Below, in pieces: positions 17,579-25,908 of a stretch of DNA of 64,000 bases (position 1 is the stretch's first letter; every line of letters starts with the position of its first letter). The position numbers and the translations under genes are program-made. The notes under the pieces are model-generated. The model had not been told where the DNA came from and ran no database searches. It saw nothing but the letters and a program-made list of their open reading frames with translations. Location: the NCBI RefSeq assembly GCF_019456655.1, contig NZ_CP080332.1, positions 3,472,001-3,536,000 on the forward strand, given 5' to 3'. The stretch is from Mycolicibacterium diernhoferi (GTDB lineage: Bacteria; Actinomycetota; Actinomycetes; Mycobacteriales; Mycobacteriaceae).

Positions 17579-19522
17579 TCAGACCGCGATCGACGGGACC
17601 GCGCACTGGCCCCCGACCGCCGGGTCGGCACAGTCCGCGGCGTCGTTCAGCCGGGACAGCTCCTCCAGGATCGACGGGAAGTCCGGCGCCGCCGGCGGCC
17701 ACAGCGGGAAGATGCTCGCTCCGGTGACACCGGTGATCCGGGCGACGATCTGGGCGACGAAGTTCGTCGCCACGTAGCCCAGGTCGCCGATGAATTGCAC
17801 CGGGGCGACCAATAGCGCCGCCACGAAGCTCACCACCGGGATGTTCTGCGCGGCAACCGACTTCAACCCGTCGACCGCATCGAGGGTGAAGTTGTACAGG
17901 AAGTACGGGATCGAGGTGAAGATGGTGCGCACCCCGAGGGCGACGTTGGTGGCGACCGACGGGTAGCCGTTCTTGGAGATGAGGTCCTGCAGCGCCTCGC
18001 GCAAGGCCTCATCGTTGTTGATCGGGAAGACGTTGTTGGTCAGCTCGGTCATCGACGTACCGTCGCCCGCCCGCGGGGTGCCGCCGAACAACGTCACCAC
18101 CGTGGGGGTGACGTCGACGATCTCGTACTGCAGATTGATCGCGCCGGAGCTGAAACCCGGGCCGTTGACGATGACGAACGTCTCGGTCTCGTTGGGTGAT
18201 TGGAAGCCGTGCCCGAGGCCCAACTGTGACGTGTGGCCGTGGTCGGTGACCAGGATGATGGTCCACTGCTCGTTGTTGTCCGCCTCCCACTGGCTCACTG
18301 CGGCGAGGATCTCGCCGAGGTTGCGGTCGAAGTTGTTCAGCGCCAGCTTGTACTCCTCGGAGGCGCCGCCGTGGGCGTGACCGTTCTCGTCGACACCGAC
18401 GAAATAGCTGAAGACGAAGTTGGCCACGTTCGGGTTGGAGTTGCCGATGACGATCTCGGTCTGATCGCCGACGGCGTCATCGGTCAACAGCCACTTGGGA
18501 TCGTTGGCCACCTGCGCGATGAACCGGATGTCGTCCGCGCCCAGCTCGCCGCCGGCTGCCGCGATCGCGGCGATGACGTCCCAGTTGGCGATCGCGGTGG
18601 TCTGGATCCCGTCGTCGTGGTCCTCTTCGAGCTGGTTGAACACCGTCGGCCACTTGTCGTAGGTCCACGGTGTGAAGACGTTGTTGATCACGCCGGTCTT
18701 CTCGCCCCAGGCGCCGGTCAGAATGGTCGACCAGGACGGGTTGGAGATGGTGGTGTGCCCGACGATGCTCGACGGCGCCGTCGAGCTGTTCTGAATGAGG
18801 TTGAAGAAGTTGGCGTTGGCCGGGTCGGCGAGCACCCGGCTGAGGTTGACGCCGTCGACGCCGATCACCAACACATTCGGGGTGTCCACCGAACTGATGC
18901 CGATCTGCGGGCCTGCGGTTGCGTTGCGGCGCTGGGTGTTGCGTTCCAGTTCGTCGCGCACCGCGGCCAGGGCGGCCAGGGCTGCGGGGGCCTCCAGCGG
19001 CGGGGTGCCGGGCTCGGGGTTGACCGCCGGCGCCGTCTCCACGGTCACGGTGACCAGCTTGAGGGTCGGCTCGGCAGCGCTCGGGTCGCCGGCGGACAGC
19101 GGGCTGGTCTTGGCGGTGCGGGCAGTGGTCGCGCGCAGCGGGGAGCGACGCTGGGTGCCGGGCCGGGCGGCCGTGTCGTTGACGCTGATCCGCACGGCGG
19201 TCTCCTCGTCGGCGGCCGACGAACCGGCGCCGGTGCGGCCGACGGTCGAGGACCTGCCCGACCTGGAGGACGGCGAGGATTCCGAATCCGAGGAGTCCGA
19301 CGAACTGGACGAACCCGACGTGCCGGTGGCACCCGAGGCCGCACCCGCGCCATCGGACGAACTCGAAGAACTCGACGAACTGCTGCTCGAACTCGACGAG
19401 CTGCTCGACGAGGAGCCCTCCGACGAGTCGGCGAAGGCGGCCGGCGCCGAGGCCAGCGCGACACCCACCCCCAGTGTCACCGCCAGGGCGCCGACACGAC
19501 CGATGTGCTTGGCGTAACCCAT
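17579..19522 (-). CDS. Secreted type I phosphodiesterase / alkaline phosphatase-fold protein with poly-Ser tether
   Basis: Exported phosphoesterase of 647 residues. The signal peptide is MGYAKHIGRVGALAVTLGVG..., cleaved after AFA near residue 32. A serine-rich run of about 20 residues and an acidic Ser/Asp linker follow, then the catalytic domain. Metal and catalytic residues are visible: LVIGVDGVNLSR (metal Asp), NPSWSTILTGAW (Thr/Ser nucleophile region), VDENGHAHGG and LVTDHGHTSQLG. This is the nucleotide pyrophosphatase/phosphodiesterase superfamily. ATG 19522 follows AAGGGAACTCC. The N-terminal region is strikingly like that of the giant protein at 50006-54901. The substrate is unknown. 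Confidence 0.8.
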   Translation of the reverse strand: MGYAKHIGRVGALAVTLGVGVALASAPAAFADSSEGSSSSSSSSSSSSSSSSSSSSDGAGAASGATGTSGSSSSSDSSDSESSPSSRSGRSSTVGRTGAGSSAADEETAVRISVNDTAARPGTQRRSPLRATTARTAKTSPLSAGDPSAAEPTLKLVTVTVETAPAVNPEPGTPPLEAPAALAALAAVRDELERNTQRRNATAGPQIGISSVDTPNVLVIGVDGVNLSRVLADPANANFFNLIQNSSTAPSSIVGHTTISNPSWSTILTGAWGEKTGVINNVFTPWTYDKWPTVFNQLEEDHDDGIQTTAIANWDVIAAIAAAGGELGADDIRFIAQVANDPKWLLTDDAVGDQTEIVIGNSNPNVANFVFSYFVGVDENGHAHGGASEEYKLALNNFDRNLGEILAAVSQWEADNNEQWTIILVTDHGHTSQLGLGHGFQSPNETETFVIVNGPGFSSGAINLQYEIVDVTPTVVTLFGGTPRAGDGTSMTELTNNVFPINNDEALREALQDLISKNGYPSVATNVALGVRTIFTSIPYFLYNFTLDAVDGLKSVAAQNIPVVSFVAALLVAPVQFIGDLGYVATNFVAQIVARITGVTGASIFPLWPPAAPDFPSILEELSRLNDAADCADPAVGGQCAVPSIAV

Positions 19523-19672
19523 GGAGTTCCCTTTCGACGTCCGCGCACCGGGTCGGCGCGGTTGCGATCCATTCGGATTCGGGGCGGCCGGAGGCATTGC
19601 TATCGTCACCTCATCGCCGCCTCACGTTGCTCGCCGAATCTGTACGGCAAATTACCGCTCGGACCCCGTCCG

Positions 19673-20641
19673 GTGGACACGAATGCGCGACTTGGCCCGC
19701 CCCCGTTCCGGATGCTCGTGGCGGCCTTCGCATTGCTCGCCGGGCTCACCGGCTGTTCGCCACCACCGGAGCCCGCCGATACAGCCCCGACTGCGCCGAC
19801 CACAACGGCACCCGAAATTCTCACGGCCGCAACCACACCACCGCCACCGCAGGGTCCGGTACCGGCACAACCCGTGCTCGCCGCCGACCCCGTGCAATTG
19901 GCCGACGATCTGGTCGCCGACGAACAGACGCTACGGAATCCGTCGTCACCGCCGCAGGCTGTCGAGGCGGCCGCCCGCCGCCAGCAGGCCGCCTACCGGG
20001 CGATCGGGCGTCATCCGGAATGGGATGCGCTCACCCGTCCCCGCGTCCCCCCGGCGCTGCTCGAGATCTACGACCTGAACGTCGACGCCCGCCGGCACCT
20101 CGATGCGGTGCTCATCGGCGATGCCAAGGACACCCTGCCGGCCTGGCGGGTCGAGGCGCCCCGCCCGGCCGGGGAACTGCTCGGGTACTACCGCGAGGCC
20201 GAGGCGGCCTCCGGGGTCGGCTGGAACTATCTGGCCGCGGTCAACCTGATCGAGACCCGCCTGGGCAGCATCGCGGGCACCAGCACCGCGGGTGCGCAGG
20301 GGCCGATGCAGTTCCTGCCGTCCACGTTCGCCGCCTACGGCGACGGCGGTGACATCCACGCCCCGCGCGACAGCATCTTGGCCGCCGGACGGTACCTGGC
20401 CGCCAACGGATTTGGCACCGATCCCGATCACGCGCTGTTCCGGTACAACAATTCCGACCACTATGTGCAGGCGGTCAAGAACTACGCGGCGATCCTGGCC
20501 GCCGATCCTGGCGCGTTCGGCGGCTTCTACGAGTGGGAGGTGTACTACCGCACCACGGCCGGGGACGTGCTGCTGCCGATCGGGTACGCGGAGACCACCC
20601 CGATCCCGGTCGCCGAATACCTGGCCGCCCACCCGCAGTAA
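19673..20641 (+). CDS. Lytic transglycosylase-like lipoprotein (SLT domain)
   Basis: Exported murein-cleaving enzyme candidate. The lipoprotein signal ends AFALLAGLTGC. A Pro/Thr-rich stretch and a helical segment follow, then an SLT-type domain from about residue 180: AASGVGWNYLAAVNLIETRLG (catalytic Glu in IETR) and GAQGPMQFLPSTFAAYG. The GPMQFLP motif is diagnostic. GTG 19673 is preferred because it gives the signal a basic n-region; ATG 19712 would start directly in the hydrophobic part. It is divergent from the phosphodiesterase and followed by the toxin-antitoxin operon. Confidence 0.82.
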   Translation: MDTNARLGPPPFRMLVAAFALLAGLTGCSPPPEPADTAPTAPTTTAPEILTAATTPPPPQGPVPAQPVLAADPVQLADDLVADEQTLRNPSSPPQAVEAAARRQQAAYRAIGRHPEWDALTRPRVPPALLEIYDLNVDARRHLDAVLIGDAKDTLPAWRVEAPRPAGELLGYYREAEAASGVGWNYLAAVNLIETRLGSIAGTSTAGAQGPMQFLPSTFAAYGDGGDIHAPRDSILAAGRYLAANGFGTDPDHALFRYNNSDHYVQAVKNYAAILAADPGAFGGFYEWEVYYRTTAGDVLLPIGYAETTPIPVAEYLAAHPQ

Positions 20642-20647
20642 GCACAC

Positions 20648-20682
20648 GTAGCAGATTGCTACACTCGGTAGCAGATTGCTAC
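20648..20682. promoter_or_regulatory. Tandem palindromic operator of the toxin-antitoxin pair
   Basis: GTAGCAGATTGCTAC occurs twice (20648-20662 and 20668-20682), five bases apart. Each copy is a palindrome (GTAGCA-gat-TGCTAC). The second copy runs straight into the ribosome-binding site AGGAGG of the antitoxin gene. Placement and symmetry fit autoregulation by the antitoxin. Confidence 0.85.
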
Positions 20683-20694
20683 AGGAGGATTACC

Positions 20695-21084
20695 ATGGCC
20701 AACGCCGCCGACCGGGTGACCCGGGTCGCCGCAGATTTGATGGACAGCGCCGCAGCCGAGGGCGCCCGGCAGAGCCGATCGGCCAAACAGCAGCTCGACC
20801 ACTGGGCGCGGGTCGGGCGAGCGGTGTCCGGCCGGCACAGCGCGGCGCGACTCAAGGTCGAGGCGGCGCTGGCCGGTGGACTGGAACTCAGCGAACTGAC
20901 CGATGAGGAAGGTGTCGTCTTCGACGCCGAGATCTCGGCGGCCATCGAGGAGAGCCTGGCCGATACCGATTACGGCGCGCTGCTGACGGCGCGCGGCATC
21001 ACCACGGTGGCGCTCGATGAGTCCGGGCAGATAGTGCAGCACCGACCCGACGGCAGTTCCTCGGTGCTGCACGCCGGTAGGTGA
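20695..21084 (+). CDS. ParD-like antitoxin
   Basis: Probable antitoxin of the zeta-like kinase that follows. The 129-residue protein has an N-terminal helical region (RVTRVAADLMDSAAAEGARQ, SAKQQLDHWARVGRAVSG) that fits the ParD_like family, a ribbon-helix-helix-related group, and an acidic C-terminal half that could wrap the toxin. ATG 20695 has a perfect AGGAGG. The stop overlaps the toxin start (GTGA at 21081-21084), so the two are coupled. Two tandem palindromes immediately upstream are the likely operator. Neutralisation of the partner is inferred from family and position. Confidence 0.8.
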   Translation: MANAADRVTRVAADLMDSAAAEGARQSRSAKQQLDHWARVGRAVSGRHSAARLKVEAALAGGLELSELTDEEGVVFDAEISAAIEESLADTDYGALLTARGITTVALDESGQIVQHRPDGSSSVLHAGR

Positions 21085-21662
21085 AAAGGCTCGATCTGGT
21101 CGTCGGATGCAACGGCGCGGGTAAGTCCACGTTCATCGAATTGACCCTGGCCCCATTGCTCCCCGGCAGCCCGGTGGTCAATGCCGACGAGATCGCCAGA
21201 CACCGCTGGCCCGGCGCAGCCCTCGAACACGCCTACGAGGCGGCGCGCATCGCCGCCGACACCCGCGCCAAACTCGTCGCACTGGGTGAGTCGTTCATCG
21301 CCGAGACGGTGTTCTCGCACCCCTCCAAACTCGACCTGATCGACGCCGCACACGCCGCCGGGTACACGGTGGCGCTGCACGTGGTGTTGATCCCCGAGGA
21401 GCTGGCCGTGGAGCGGGTGCGTCACCGCGTGCAGGCCGGTGGCCACGATGTGCCCGAGGACAAGATCCGGCAACGCTACCAACGACTTTGGCACCTGGTT
21501 GCCGTGGCGGCCACCCGCGCCGACACCACCGTGTTCTATGACAACAGCTCCCGCCGTGGGCCGCGCATCGTGGCACGGCTGAACGCCGGCTTCCCGATGG
21601 GATCGCCCGTCTGGCCGGACTGGACGCCGGACGCGCTCACCGGCATCCGGCCTGCGCAGTAG
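21081..21662 (+). CDS. Zeta-toxin-like P-loop kinase
   Basis: Probable toxin. Zeta toxins phosphorylate UDP-N-acetylglucosamine and block cell-wall synthesis. The 193-residue protein begins KRLDLVVGCNGAGKST (Walker A, residues 9-17) and has the zeta signature NADEIARHRWPG (catalytic Asp region), SFIAETVFSHPSK and a Walker B-like YTVALHVVLIP. Arg residues in VERVRHRVQAGGHDVPEDKI match the lid. The length is that of the small standalone chromosomal type rather than plasmid zeta. It starts with GTG inside the antitoxin stop. The actual substrate may differ. Confidence 0.85.
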   Translation: MKRLDLVVGCNGAGKSTFIELTLAPLLPGSPVVNADEIARHRWPGAALEHAYEAARIAADTRAKLVALGESFIAETVFSHPSKLDLIDAAHAAGYTVALHVVLIPEELAVERVRHRVQAGGHDVPEDKIRQRYQRLWHLVAVAATRADTTVFYDNSSRRGPRIVARLNAGFPMGSPVWPDWTPDALTGIRPAQ

Positions 21663-21691
21663 CGCGCCGGCACCCGGGCCTTCGTCGGCGT

Positions 21692-21847
21692 CTAGGCTGC
21701 GGCCACCGGTCCGGAAGGGGCCGGGCCCTGCGGGGTCAAAAGCAGCAGCGGCGCACAGACGGCGCACGGCTGAGGGCCGAGGACGGGGTACCCGCATCCC
21801 GGGCATGTCCCTACGGTGCGTTCGCTCGATCCCCCCGCGCTGAACAT
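21692..21847 (-). CDS. Small zinc-ribbon protein, 51 residues
   Basis: A short gene easily missed by length cut-offs. The ATG at 21847 has AAAGGA seven bases upstream and the frame runs to TAG at 21692. The product starts MFSAGGSSERTVGTCPGCGY and continues into CAVCAP, giving a CxxC...CxxC zinc ribbon, then a short Pro/Ala tail. Function unknown; such ribbons bind nucleic acid or protein. It is convergent with the toxin gene, ending 30 bases after it, and divergent from the metallophosphoesterase. Confidence 0.65.
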   Translation of the reverse strand: MFSAGGSSERTVGTCPGCGYPVLGPQPCAVCAPLLLLTPQGPAPSGPVAAA

Positions 21848-22028
21848 CTTGATTCCTTTCGCCGACGCACCTGTTTACCCACTCCGACGGCGAATCATGC
21901 CAAGGTTTGCCAGCAAAAACCCAAGCCTCATCACCGCCGGTGAGCAGACTCACATGGTCCCGGCGCCGACCGGAGGTTGGTTAGGGTCGGAGGATGAGCC
22001 TGAACCCGGCGCGGACCTGATTGCTCGT

Positions 22029-23204
22029 ATGTTCATCCTCATCCTCGGTTCTGTCCTCGCGCTCGCGCACGTCTATGTGTGGAAGCGGCTGGTCAAGGAC
22101 ACCACGCGGCCGGGACGTGGCCGCACGATCCTGACCGTGGCGATGTCAGGGGCGGCGGCACTGTTGGCGACAACGCTGTTCGGGCCCCGGTTCACCGATG
22201 TCGCCGAGTCGGGGTGGCTCGCGTGGCCCGGTTATCTCTGGTTCGCGGTGCTCGGGTACCTGCTGCTCGCGTTGCTGATTCTGGAGCCGGTACGCCTGGC
22301 CCTGCGCGGCTGGGTGAGGCGCGGGACGCCGGATGCCCCGGTTGTTCCGGATCCGCCGGCCGCTCAGCTCGATCGGCGGGTGTTCCTGGCCCGCACCACG
22401 GCGGCCGCGGCGGGTGTCGCGTCGGTGGGGCTGGTCGGTTATGGCGCCGCGACCGCACTCGGGCCCCCGCAGGTGCTGCAGGTTCCGGTCCGGCTGGGCC
22501 GACTGGATCCGGCGTTCAACGGATTTCGGATCGCAGTGGTCTCCGATATTCACCTCGGCCCGCTGCTCGGGCGGCGACACACCGAGCGGATCGTGCGGAT
22601 GATCAACGAGACCGATGCCGATCTGGTGGCCATCGTCGGCGACCTGGTGGACGGCTCCGTCGAGAAGCTGGGTCACGCCGCGGAACCGCTGCAGGACTTG
22701 GTGTCTCGCGAGGGTGCGTTCTTCGTCACCGGCAACCACGAATACTTCATCGAGGACACCGCGCCCTGGCTGCGCGAGCTGGAGCGGTTCGGGGTGTCCC
22801 CGCTGCGCAACGAGAACACCGCGATCCGGCGCGGTGGCGCGGCCTTCGATCTGGCCGGAGTCAACGACGTGGCCGGCCAACGGCGTGGTGACCCACCGGA
22901 TTTCGACCGCGCGCTGGCCGGGGTCGATCCGTCGCGCGCGACGGTCCTGCTGGCCCACCAACCGGTCCTGATCGACGAAGCGGCCGATCGCGGCGTGGAT
23001 CTGCAGCTGTCCGGACATACCCATGGCGGACAGACCTGGCCGTTCCAGTACATCGTGGACGCGGTGCAGCCGTCGCTGGCCGGGTTGTCGGCGCATCGGG
23101 ACACCCAGCTGTACGTCAGCCGCGGGGCCGGGTTCTGGGGTCCGCCGGTTCGGGTCGGTGCGCCGCCGGACATCTCGGTGCTGACGCTGAACGCCGGTCG
23201 GTGA
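22029..23204 (+). CDS. Membrane-anchored metallophosphoesterase (YkuE/YaeI type)
   Basis: A 391-residue phosphoesterase. The N terminus has about three to four membrane helices up to residue 130. The calcineurin-like domain follows with every metal motif visible: VVSDIHLGPL, IVGDLVDG, TGNHEYF, LLAHQP and SGHTHGGQ. Relatives hydrolyse phospholipid or UDP-sugar pyrophosphates at the membrane; the substrate here is unknown. The start is taken at ATG 22029, where the first membrane helix begins. The open frame extends to 21816, but that part reads like noncoding sequence and overlaps the zinc-ribbon start. Confidence 0.85.
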   Translation: MFILILGSVLALAHVYVWKRLVKDTTRPGRGRTILTVAMSGAAALLATTLFGPRFTDVAESGWLAWPGYLWFAVLGYLLLALLILEPVRLALRGWVRRGTPDAPVVPDPPAAQLDRRVFLARTTAAAAGVASVGLVGYGAATALGPPQVLQVPVRLGRLDPAFNGFRIAVVSDIHLGPLLGRRHTERIVRMINETDADLVAIVGDLVDGSVEKLGHAAEPLQDLVSREGAFFVTGNHEYFIEDTAPWLRELERFGVSPLRNENTAIRRGGAAFDLAGVNDVAGQRRGDPPDFDRALAGVDPSRATVLLAHQPVLIDEAADRGVDLQLSGHTHGGQTWPFQYIVDAVQPSLAGLSAHRDTQLYVSRGAGFWGPPVRVGAPPDISVLTLNAGR

Positions 23205-23597
23205 GCCGGACGCACAGATCGTCCGCCGAGCGGTCCGCACCGCTGCGCCCGACGTGGCCGGTCTTGTTGCCGGCGCAGGCACGGTGCGGGCAGTGGGCGG
23301 CGAACCGTCGGATGGGGAAATCAAACCTCCCGAAGCCAACCGGTCAAGCGTATCGGGCGAGGTGTTGCCCACATTCAGGATTAACTATGATGTGCTTCAC
23401 TTCGCCGGTAGATGCGCCCCGAAGGCGGTTCGACCGGTAGCCATCGTTGCGAAATCCGCTGGTTTGACTGAATCCGCCGTTTCGCCCGCGCAGACCCTAA
23501 AGCCCTGCGACCGGCCGATATGAGTGGTGTGCATCTCGTCCGGAGGCACAACCGCGATTTGCACTAGCCCACGGACCCGTGGATATGGTGCGATTCC
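23205..23597. other. 393-base leader/intergenic region
   Basis: No gene is visible. A possible promoter is TTGCCC (23365-23370) with TATGAT (23386-23391), which would leave a leader of about 200 bases before the M15-like paralog. I looked for the c-di-AMP (ydaO) riboswitch often found ahead of actinobacterial cell-wall genes but could not match its conserved blocks. Confidence 0.4.
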
Positions 23598-24221
23598 GTG
23601 AGTAGGCAGAAGTTAACCAAGGCCAAGCGCCGCGGGTCGGCGATTTTGGCTGCGGTCGCCGTCCCCGCCGCCACGTTCCTCGTCACCGGCGCCAGCGCGG
23701 GTGCCAGCCCGGCCGTCGCCGCTGCGCCGGTTCCGGCTCCGCCGCCGTGCTGCATGGAGGTCGTGGCGCCACCGCCGCCGGTGGCGAGCGCTCCCCCGGC
23801 CCTGCAGGTCGTCAGCCCCGAGTTGCCCGCCGGGGTGGCACCGGAGAAGGGGCTGCAGAAGCGGACCATCCTGGCGGCGCGCGCCGTCAGCACCGAGTTC
23901 CCCGAGATTCTCACCATCGGCGGAGTGCGGTCGGACTCCATGCGCTGGCATCCCGACGGACTCGCGATCGACGTGATGATCGACAACTATCGTTCCGAGG
24001 AGGCGATTGCCCTCGGCGACCGCGTCGTCGCATACGTCCTGGAGAATGCCGCGCGGTTCGACATCAACCACGTGCTCTGGCGCCAGACCTCCTACGGCCC
24101 GGGCCGCGCGCCGCGCCCGATGAGCAACCGCGGCGGGGACACCGCAAACCATTTCGACCACGTGCACATCGCCACCAATGGCGGCGGATACCCCAAGGGC
24201 AGCGAGGCCTACCTGCGCTGA
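23598..24221 (+). CDS. Secreted protein with M15-peptidase-like zinc residues (paralog 2)
   Basis: Exported 207-residue protein: basic n-region and signal (ILAAVAVPAATFLVTGASAG), a Pro/Val-rich linker, then the same C-terminal domain as the gene at 16895-17566. It has MRWHPDGLAIDVMI and HFDHVHIATNGGGYP, the His/Asp and His-x-His positions of an M15-like zinc site, and the shared core LPAGVAPEKGLQKRTILAARA. It starts with GTG 23598 after a long leader, which hints at regulation at RNA level. It probably acts on or binds peptidoglycan; this is inferred. Confidence 0.72.
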   Translation: MSRQKLTKAKRRGSAILAAVAVPAATFLVTGASAGASPAVAAAPVPAPPPCCMEVVAPPPPVASAPPALQVVSPELPAGVAPEKGLQKRTILAARAVSTEFPEILTIGGVRSDSMRWHPDGLAIDVMIDNYRSEEAIALGDRVVAYVLENAARFDINHVLWRQTSYGPGRAPRPMSNRGGDTANHFDHVHIATNGGGYPKGSEAYLR

Positions 24222-24243
24222 GCGCCGGCTGCGCGACCGGCAG

Positions 24244-25131
24244 TCAGGAATTCAGCCGGGCGTGCCGGTGCACCACGGGGTCGTCCAGCCGGAGTGACCG
24301 CAGATCGTCGGGGACCTTCGGCGCGGCCAGTTTCGGTGTATCCGACGCCGGGCCAAGGGCCTCGGCGTCCTCGGATCCGGGCGTCGACCGTTCCAGGAAG
24401 CGGAGCAGCTCGACCGGGAACGGCAGCACCAGGGTGGAGTTCTTCTCCGCCGCGACCTCGACCACGGTCTCCAGCAGCCGCAACTGCAGGGCGGCCGGGT
24501 GCACGGCCATGACCTCGGCCGCCTGGGCCAGTTTCTCGGACGCCTGCAGCTCGCCGTCAGCGGTGATGACCCGGGCCCGTCGTTCTCGCTCGGCCTCGGC
24601 CTGACGCGCGATGGACCGCTTCATCGAGTCCGGCAGCACCACGTCCTTGATCTCGACCCGGTCGATCTGGATGCCCCAGCCCAGCGCGGGGCTGTCGATC
24701 ATCAACTCCAGGCCCTGGTTCAGGTGCTCGCGGTTGGAGAGCAGGTCATCGAGATTGCTCTTGCCAATGATCGACCGCAGCGAGGTCTGCGCGACCTGGC
24801 CGATGGCGGACCGGTAGTCCTGCACGTCGACCGCGGCCCGGACCGGGTCGGAGACATTGAAATAGATGACGGCGTCCACCCGGACGGTGACGTTGTCGCA
24901 GGTGATGCCGTCCTGGGCCGGCACGGGCAGCGTGATGATCTGCATGTTCACCTTCTGCAGACGATCGGCGACCGGGAGCAGCATGGTGAGCCCCGGCCCG
25001 CGCACCTGGGGCTGCACCCGTCCGAATCGGTAGACGACGCCGCGTTCGAACTGTTTGATGACGCGTACGTTCTGTCCTACCAAGAGGGCAAGCAGGCCGG
25101 CCGCCACGGCCAGCACCGACATGGTGATCAT
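24244..25131 (-). CDS. SPFH/band-7 protein, slipin type
   Basis: Membrane-anchored scaffolding protein of 295 residues. One N-terminal membrane helix (SVLAVAAGLLALLVGQNVRV) is followed by a full SPFH domain, with the slipin signatures ERGVVYRFGRVQPQVRGPGL and QDGITCDNVTVRVDAVIYF. A charged coiled-coil (ARQAEAERERRARVITADGE) follows. Slipins form oligomers that organise membrane domains and often sit next to an NfeD protease partner, which is absent here. ATG 25131 has GGAG upstream; longer starts to 25263 add a low-quality extension. Confidence 0.88.
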   Translation of the reverse strand: MITMSVLAVAAGLLALLVGQNVRVIKQFERGVVYRFGRVQPQVRGPGLTMLLPVADRLQKVNMQIITLPVPAQDGITCDNVTVRVDAVIYFNVSDPVRAAVDVQDYRSAIGQVAQTSLRSIIGKSNLDDLLSNREHLNQGLELMIDSPALGWGIQIDRVEIKDVVLPDSMKRSIARQAEAERERRARVITADGELQASEKLAQAAEVMAVHPAALQLRLLETVVEVAAEKNSTLVLPFPVELLRFLERSTPGSEDAEALGPASDTPKLAAPKVPDDLRSLRLDDPVVHRHARLNS

Positions 25132-25305
25132 GATGTCTCCACTTCCGCTCGACGTCGCCGCGAGGATCAACGCGAACTGTCCTAGGTCGACTCGTCGCTC
25201 GTCGCGGGGTGGCGGGCCGTTACGCGGCTCTATGGAGCCGGTTCCATGCCTCAATTCTGGCACCGATGCCTCGGCGGCTCAACAAGATTCGGCCTCGATA
25301 ACGCG

Positions 25306-25908
25306 TCAGTCGAGTCCGCGGGCGATGAGCGCCTCGTTGAAATCGTCGGCGGCCTTGAGTGCACCGACGATCACGGGTACGAACACGATCCGTGGGCTGA
25401 CGCGCAGCCCGCGCGCCCGACGTGCCTCGTCCACCTGCCGGAAGATCTCCAGCAGCAGTGGGATCGACCTGATCGTCAGGGCCAGCGCGATGGCCACCTG
25501 GCGGACCGGGAAACCGAACCGCGCCAACGGTGTCATCGCCCGGGTCGCCGCGTCGAGCATGTCGGTGGTCCGCGTCGTCAACGTGACCATCGCCGCCAGG
25601 GACACCGCGAGCAGCAGCACCCCGCACACCACCAGCGCTCGACGCCAGTCGGTCAGCACGATCTGCAGGGCGAAGATGAACCCGACCACCCACAGCACCT
25701 GACGCAGTTGCCGGATCAGCGCCCACACGTTCAGCCGGGCCGAGAGCGCACCCAGCAGCACGATGCCGGCGGCGACGCCGAGCCGGGCGGGTGCATCCAC
25801 CCACACCGTCATCGCGATGATCAGCAGACCGAGCCCGAGCAGCTTCGCTCCGGCCGGCAGCCGGTGCAGCCACGACGCGCCCGGGCGGTAGTCCCCGAGC
25901 ACGGTCAC
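25306..25908 (-). CDS. bioN: Biotin ECF transporter transmembrane component BioN
   Basis: EcfT-type T component of an energy-coupling-factor importer: a 200-residue membrane protein with about five helices. The cytoplasmic coupling motif is visible as DEARRARGLR near residue 160 (the Ala-Arg-Gly signature that docks on the ATPase). The N terminus PGASWLHRLPAGAKLLGLG is typical of EcfT. It is the last gene of a three-gene operon, overlapping bioM by four bases (ATGA, 25905-25908). Biotin is inferred from the BioY gene at the head of the operon. Confidence 0.88.
   Translation of the reverse strand: MTVLGDYRPGASWLHRLPAGAKLLGLGLLIIAMTVWVDAPARLGVAAGIVLLGALSARLNVWALIRQLRQVLWVVGFIFALQIVLTDWRRALVVCGVLLLAVSLAAMVTLTTRTTDMLDAATRAMTPLARFGFPVRQVAIALALTIRSIPLLLEIFRQVDEARRARGLRVSPRIVFVPVIVGALKAADDFNEALIARGLD

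Noticed and set aside
18233-19672. Long plus-strand open frame leading into the transglycosylase
   Set aside because: It runs antisense through the phosphodiesterase gene and its translation is Arg/Gly/Val-rich without motifs. It is a shadow of high-GC coding sequence.
20648-20682. CRISPR-like repeat
   Set aside because: Only two copies with a 5-base gap and internal symmetry, directly at a promoter; an operator explains it.
23205-23597. Possible c-di-AMP (ydaO) riboswitch ahead of the M15-like paralog
   Set aside because: The GACTGAATCCGCC-like piece is suggestive, but the conserved CAGCTAAC-type block and the paired arms could not be found.
25219-25245. Short hairpin CGGCTC-tatg-GAGCCG between slipin and bioN
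   Set aside because: Only six base pairs; not strong enough to call a terminator, though it may contribute to ending the bioYMN message.
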